In this document: one piece after another, positions 57,373 through 61,052 of the stretch
Layout of the letters: every line of letters begins with the position of its first letter
Numbering within the stretch: position 1 is the first letter of the stretch
Origin: an uncultured Oscillibacter sp.
GTDB taxonomy: Bacteria; Bacillota; Clostridia; Oscillospirales; Oscillospiraceae
Direction: 5' to 3'
DNA: 61,052 nucleotides
Assembly (NCBI GenBank): GCA_910585245.1
Contig: CAJUCO010000011.1
Span: forward strand, 1-61,052
Program-made: the position numbers and the translations under genes
The notes under the pieces: generated by a model
Seen by the model: only the letters and a program-made list of their open reading frames with translations
Told to the model about the DNA's origin: nothing
Databases searched by the model: none

Positions 57373-59283
57373 TCATTTGATGATTTTCTGCCAGCTGTCC
57401 CAATCCGGGAAGGGGTTCCCCGCCCGGAGCTGCTGGACGGTCCAGGGGATGGCCTTTTGAAAATGGGCCAGGGCCTGTTTCCGGGCGGCTCCGGCGTCCT
57501 GAAATTCCTCCAGCAAAGCAGCCGTCTCCTCCGGGGGCAGCGCGCGGCTGGCCTCGTTCATCAGGCCCCACACGACGTAGAGGTGGTTGGCCGAGGGGTT
57601 TTTCGCCATGGACCTTCCAAAAATTCCCCTGGGGCTGCCGCCCAGCCGGAACAGCCAGCGGCTGTAGTGATAGGGCAGTCCGGTCTTTACCAGCCGCTGG
57701 CGGAGATAGGGGATCAGCAGCTTTCGGTTCTCCTCGTCCGTGGGGTCTGCCAGACGCATCAGGGTCAAATCAATCTCGGCCACATTCTCCCAGTAATAGG
57801 CAAAGGGGGAGCCGCCCCTCCCCGGCACGTCGGTATAGACCGCCTGGGTAAGCCGCTCTATCCAACGCCGGTCCAGGGGCTCCGCGGTGGGCTGGCCGCC
57901 GTAGACCTGATACCGCTCCCCCTGGGGATACCACCACACCTCCCCCAAGGCCCGGAGCAAAACGGTGTTGAGGGTCTTTTTCCAGTCGGAGTTCCCGGCG
58001 GGTTTCTCCGTCAGGATGTAGGGGGCGTACCGCTCATAGACCTCCGCCGCCGGAAGGGACAGCAAAGCGGCCTGGAAGCTGGTGTAGAGACAGCGGGACC
58101 GCTCCGGCCGCCGCTCCCAAAGACCCAGGCAGAAGTCCCGCAGGGGCCCGGGTCCGGTATGGCGCATGATCTCCTGGAGGCGCTCATCCAGCGCCACGCC
58201 GAAAAAGGGCGGATAGTCTTTCTCCCCCTTGATTTGGTCAATGGCCTCCATGTGCTCCTCCGCCCACCGCCAGAAGTCCAGCATCACCGGGCCGTCCTTC
58301 CGTCCGATGGAGTGACACCAGCGCTTGGTCTCGTCGCACTCCTCCCGGGTAGGGGCCTTTTGGAAAAAGGACTCCAGACGCTGCCGCAGTCCCCGGGCCG
58401 TCAGGTCCATGGACCAGTCCGTCTGGGAGGGCTCCAGGAATTTCACGGACCCGCTGTGCTTTACAAGCTCCGCCTCCCAGAAGGCCCGGACGTCTTCCCC
58501 CTCCTGAAGGGCCAGGGACTGGAGCACCGCGTCCCGGTTTCCGCCCCGCTCCGTCTGGGCAAGCTGCAAAAGAAGGGGGCCGCTGGCCGGGATGCCGCCC
58601 AGGGCGGTGAGGACCGCCGTTCGCACATCCTTTTTCGCCTCCGGCAAAATCTCCCGGAGCCAGACGGCGGCGCCGGCCCCCTCGATGGCGGATATCACCT
58701 CCACCCGGCGGGCCATGGCCCTGGTTCCGGCGGGGTCGAACCCCTCCTTCAAAAGGGGCAGGGCGGCGGGACCGGCCTGCTTTAGAATGGAGGCGTTGAG
58801 TTCGCCAATCTCGCTGTAGCTGTCCCCCAGGTCCTGTACCACGGCGGGCAGAAGGCGATAGTCCCCAAACCACTCCGGATGGTTCTCCCAGGCGGATTTG
58901 AGGATCTCCAGCCGTCCGCCGCCGGTGGTGGTCAGGGCCTCCAACAGGGGGTGGAGCTGGCCATAGCTCAGTTCCAGATACTGTCCGCGCCCAAAGGGCA
59001 GGGGGACCAGCTCTCCGTCCAGGCCGGTTTTCCCCTGGGTATAGGCCACCGCGTCCACCAGGGCCAGCAGGTCCAGCAGCAGGCCGGAGCGCTCCTCCGC
59101 CGGAGCGGAGAGAAGCTTTTCCAGTCCGGCGGAGATCTTCCCAAAGACCGGACTGGCGGCGGCCAGGGGTTTCAAGCCCTCAGCCGCCCGCTGGAGGCGG
59201 AAGTCCTCCTCCAACAGGCTGGCTCCGGCAATGGCGGCTTGTTCCAGCCGCTCTTTCACATCGTAAAGGGGTTGTAAATTCAT
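57373..59283 (-). CDS. Large helical protein of the SWIM-MoxR cassette (DUF5691-like)
   Basis: The 636-residue protein is helix-rich with HEAT-like spacing (LLKEGFDPAGTRAMARRVEVISAIEG and AVLTALGGIPASGPLLLQLAQ near residues 185-240). It has no catalytic motif, signal peptide or membrane segment. In this gene order it corresponds to the DUF5691 family of scaffold-like proteins. I assign it mainly by context and helical repeat pattern. AAGGAGGG precedes the start, and the gaps to its neighbours are 15 bp, so the gene is part of a single operon. It may hold clients for the MoxR motor. Confidence 0.75.
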   Translation of the reverse strand: MNLQPLYDVKERLEQAAIAGASLLEEDFRLQRAAEGLKPLAAASPVFGKISAGLEKLLSAPAEERSGLLLDLLALVDAVAYTQGKTGLDGELVPLPFGRGQYLELSYGQLHPLLEALTTTGGGRLEILKSAWENHPEWFGDYRLLPAVVQDLGDSYSEIGELNASILKQAGPAALPLLKEGFDPAGTRAMARRVEVISAIEGAGAAVWLREILPEAKKDVRTAVLTALGGIPASGPLLLQLAQTERGGNRDAVLQSLALQEGEDVRAFWEAELVKHSGSVKFLEPSQTDWSMDLTARGLRQRLESFFQKAPTREECDETKRWCHSIGRKDGPVMLDFWRWAEEHMEAIDQIKGEKDYPPFFGVALDERLQEIMRHTGPGPLRDFCLGLWERRPERSRCLYTSFQAALLSLPAAEVYERYAPYILTEKPAGNSDWKKTLNTVLLRALGEVWWYPQGERYQVYGGQPTAEPLDRRWIERLTQAVYTDVPGRGGSPFAYYWENVAEIDLTLMRLADPTDEENRKLLIPYLRQRLVKTGLPYHYSRWLFRLGGSPRGIFGRSMAKNPSANHLYVVWGLMNEASRALPPEETAALLEEFQDAGAARKQALAHFQKAIPWTVQQLRAGNPFPDWDSWQKIIK

Positions 59284-59297
59284 AAACGCCGCCCTCC

Positions 59298-60728
59298 TTA
59301 ATACTGTAGCCGGAGGATTTCCGACCGGGTCACAACGCTTTGGGGATGTAGACAGAGAGAGCGGTCTCCCTCATCGTAGAAAAGAAGGCCGAACAAGGCG
59401 CTGCCTGCCGGAATTTCCCTTGGAAGCATGGCCAGCCGGGCAGTGGAGGACGTTTGGTCTCCGGGCCGGTCCCGCAGGACGATCCGCCCGCCGGAGGGGT
59501 CTTCCAGTATAAAAAAGTCCCCTATTCTCCCCAGCCGTCCGATGGACACCAACGCCGCCAGAAATTTGGGGGCCAGAGCGTTTTTGATGACGCCCTTGGT
59601 TCGCTTTACCGCCGCTGCCAGCTGGGGCTCCGCCAGAGCGGGGAGGGCGGCCTGCTCCTCTGCCGTGAGGGGACGGGACGAGGCGGTTTCCCAGCGGACC
59701 CGGCGATCCCCCTCCCCGGGGTAGATGTACAGAGCGGGAATTTCCAAAAGGCCGAAACGGCTGTCGTCCCCTTTCACGTATTTCAGGGCTTTCAGAGGCC
59801 GCAGGTTCCGGGTCTGAAACAGCGTCCCACCGTCCGGATCCAACCACCAGCCCCGCTCCACATACTCCTTTTTCGCCTCGTCAAAGTGGGCGTCAAAGGA
59901 CAGCTGAACCAGCCGCACGTTTTCCCGGAAGGAACCGATAGCCCGCAAATCCTCCAGTTTCCAAACCCCGCCCAGGGCCTCGAAAAGGGTGGAATCCTCA
60001 GGGGAGAAGCCGCCCTCCTCCAGCTTCTTTTGGAGAAAGACGCGGGATTTTTTGATGGTGGAGCGCAGGGACACCAGGATGCGCAAGGCCTCGGCATAGG
60101 CCCTCTCCGTCTGAGCCGGGTCTTTTTGCACCTGGCGTACCGTCAGGGCAATGCGGGTAAAAGCAGTCTGAAGCCCCGTTAAATAGCAGCTGCCCAAATC
60201 CCGGGCCAGCTTGTCGTAGGTTTGGGCGGAGCTTCCCGACAGGGTGCCCACACCGGCGAAAACCAGATCGTTTACCATTTTTTCCGCCATGTCCAGTCCC
60301 TCCAGCTGCCGGGCCAGCTTCTTTTTTTGGGCGGCGGCATTGGGCTTTTTGGGCTTGGAGGTCTCGGCGGCCTCCTTTTTGGCGGTCCGGGCTGCCTGCT
60401 TGGCCCGCTTGCCGGCGATATCCTGGGGAATGTCCGCCGTTTCAAACTTCTGGCCGGACAGCTGCTCGAACATCAGACCCAGGGCGTGCTTACAGGGGAA
60501 CTGCCGGCTGGGACAGGAGCACCGGCACACCGGGGCGTCGGGGACCGACCAGTCGATGGAGACCTGATAAGGCGTCTTGCCGCTGCCGGCGCACTGGGCC
60601 CAGTATAAAGAACCGTCTTCCGTCCGGCAGTGACCGGAAAAGCTCCCCTTTTTCCATAGCTTCCGCCCATTTTCCACAGCCGCTGGGTTAGGCGCTTGAA
60701 GTTGGATCATTTGTTCCGTCAATATCAT
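59298..60728 (-). CDS. SWIM zinc-finger protein
   Basis: The 476-residue protein has a SWIM zinc finger at residues 68-81 (Cys 68, Cys 70, Cys 79, His 81; CRCSCPSRQFPCKH). It is preceded by a strand region typical of the domain and followed by an Ala/Lys-rich linker and a long region of unknown fold. SWIM fingers bind DNA or proteins. It is the first gene of the operon with the MoxR and VWA genes, and it starts at ATG 60728 with AAGGAG 10 bases upstream. It may be the target- or DNA-recognition component of the cassette (inference). Confidence 0.88.
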   Translation of the reverse strand: MILTEQMIQLQAPNPAAVENGRKLWKKGSFSGHCRTEDGSLYWAQCAGSGKTPYQVSIDWSVPDAPVCRCSCPSRQFPCKHALGLMFEQLSGQKFETADIPQDIAGKRAKQAARTAKKEAAETSKPKKPNAAAQKKKLARQLEGLDMAEKMVNDLVFAGVGTLSGSSAQTYDKLARDLGSCYLTGLQTAFTRIALTVRQVQKDPAQTERAYAEALRILVSLRSTIKKSRVFLQKKLEEGGFSPEDSTLFEALGGVWKLEDLRAIGSFRENVRLVQLSFDAHFDEAKKEYVERGWWLDPDGGTLFQTRNLRPLKALKYVKGDDSRFGLLEIPALYIYPGEGDRRVRWETASSRPLTAEEQAALPALAEPQLAAAVKRTKGVIKNALAPKFLAALVSIGRLGRIGDFFILEDPSGGRIVLRDRPGDQTSSTARLAMLPREIPAGSALFGLLFYDEGDRSLCLHPQSVVTRSEILRLQY

Positions 60729-60770
60729 GGACCACACACTCCTTTTAAGACTGTAAGAGGTAGCGTTTTC

Positions 60771-60799
60771 ATTTTACCATGCGCACCGAAGGAGTTCAA
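60771..60799 (-). promoter_or_regulatory. Promoter of the SWIM-MoxR-VWA operon
   Basis: On the minus strand TTGAAC (60794-60799) and TAAAAT (60771-60776) are 17 bases apart, about 45 bp before the SWIM start codon. Confidence 0.72.
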
Positions 60800-60998
60800 G
60801 AGATCACCGGCAAAGTTGAGAACCGTCATATGCCGTGTCGCAGGGTGAAAGAGAGAACGGAGCAGAAGCCAGGGACGCGCCTGAAGTCCAGCGGTCAGGT
60901 ACCCATTGTCTTTCCGTGCGTCTCAGCTTGCGCGGAGGGCGGGAGTACATGAATCAGCTACTTTTTTTGCCCCCGCTAACCCGGTACATGATGAGAGA
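60800..60998. other. Window-end intergenic stretch
   Basis: No gene or RNA was recognised. It contains AGGGACGCGCCTG (about 60871-60884), a partial copy of the arm of the hairpin at 12933-12968, hinting at a dispersed repeat. Confidence 0.4.
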
Positions 60999-61032
60999 AA
61001 ACGACCGAAGGGTTTTCACCCTTCGGTCGTTT
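60999..61032. terminator. Hairpin at the window end
   Basis: A perfect 15-bp inverted repeat (60999-61013 with 61018-61032, 4-base loop) has A- and T-rich ends. It probably terminates a gene lying outside the window. Confidence 0.7.
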
Positions 61033-61052
61033 CGCTACGCTAAAACTTCGTT

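Noticed and set aside
57070..58785. 571-codon plus-strand frame
   Set aside because: Antisense to the DUF5691-like and MoxR genes, which carry recognisable motifs or operon position and ribosome binding sites.

Overview
The window looks like chromosome of a G+C-rich, low-complexity-free gut Clostridia, most likely Oscillospiraceae (Oscillibacter/Flavonifractor/Lawsonibacter-like). This is an inference from Gram-positive AGGAGG ribosome binding sites with frequent GTG/TTG starts, TTGNNN-17-TATAAT promoters, rho-independent hairpins, TAXI-TRAP and GPH transporters and a YjdF/DUF2992 gene. No transposase, integrase, tRNA, rRNA or CRISPR array was seen.

Layout. 0-15.4 kb: the end of a glutamate synthase small-subunit gene, a lipoprotein, yjdF with a probable yjdF riboswitch, an ABC/FtsX exporter with a small lipoprotein, nicotinate phosphoribosyltransferase, cardiolipin synthase, a TtcA-like tRNA thiolase, a 19-repeat Sel1 protein, an Ldh2-type dehydrogenase and malic enzyme. 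15.6-23.1 kb: a three-gene operon whose second and third genes look like the ATPase (RdrA) and divergent adenosine deaminase (RdrB) of the RADAR anti-phage system. It is preceded by a gene with a phosphoribosyltransferase-like domain that I do not know as a RADAR component. This is the most interesting part of the window. 23.2-28.0 kb: AraC regulator, GH36 alpha-galactosidase and GPH sugar symporter.

28.2-42.1 kb: a small unknown protein, then a PrpR_N-type regulator with a degenerate AAA domain facing a large catabolic cluster. That cluster holds a DUF1537 acid-sugar kinase, Fe-alcohol dehydrogenase, DapA-like aldolase, PdxA2-like dehydrogenase, TAXI-TRAP binding protein and fused permease, an SDR, a BNR/sialidase-like protein, a VOC protein and an AEC transporter. 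Together they suggest uptake and breakdown of a four-carbon or related sugar acid through a 4-phosphate intermediate. 42.1-50.6 kb: a LacI-controlled operon (EEP phosphodiesterase/phosphatase, Fbp/Pot-like ABC importer, PfkB kinase) with a divergent second LacI gene. 50.6-52.7 kb: TetR plus MFS efflux with matching palindromic operators.

52.8-60.8 kb: a five-gene operon coding for a SWIM zinc-finger protein, a DUF5691-like protein, a MoxR AAA+ ATPase, a DUF5682-like protein and a VWA (CoxE-like) protein. This is a chaperone/conflict-type cassette of unknown role.

All functional names rest on motif and family recognition by eye. No database search was run.
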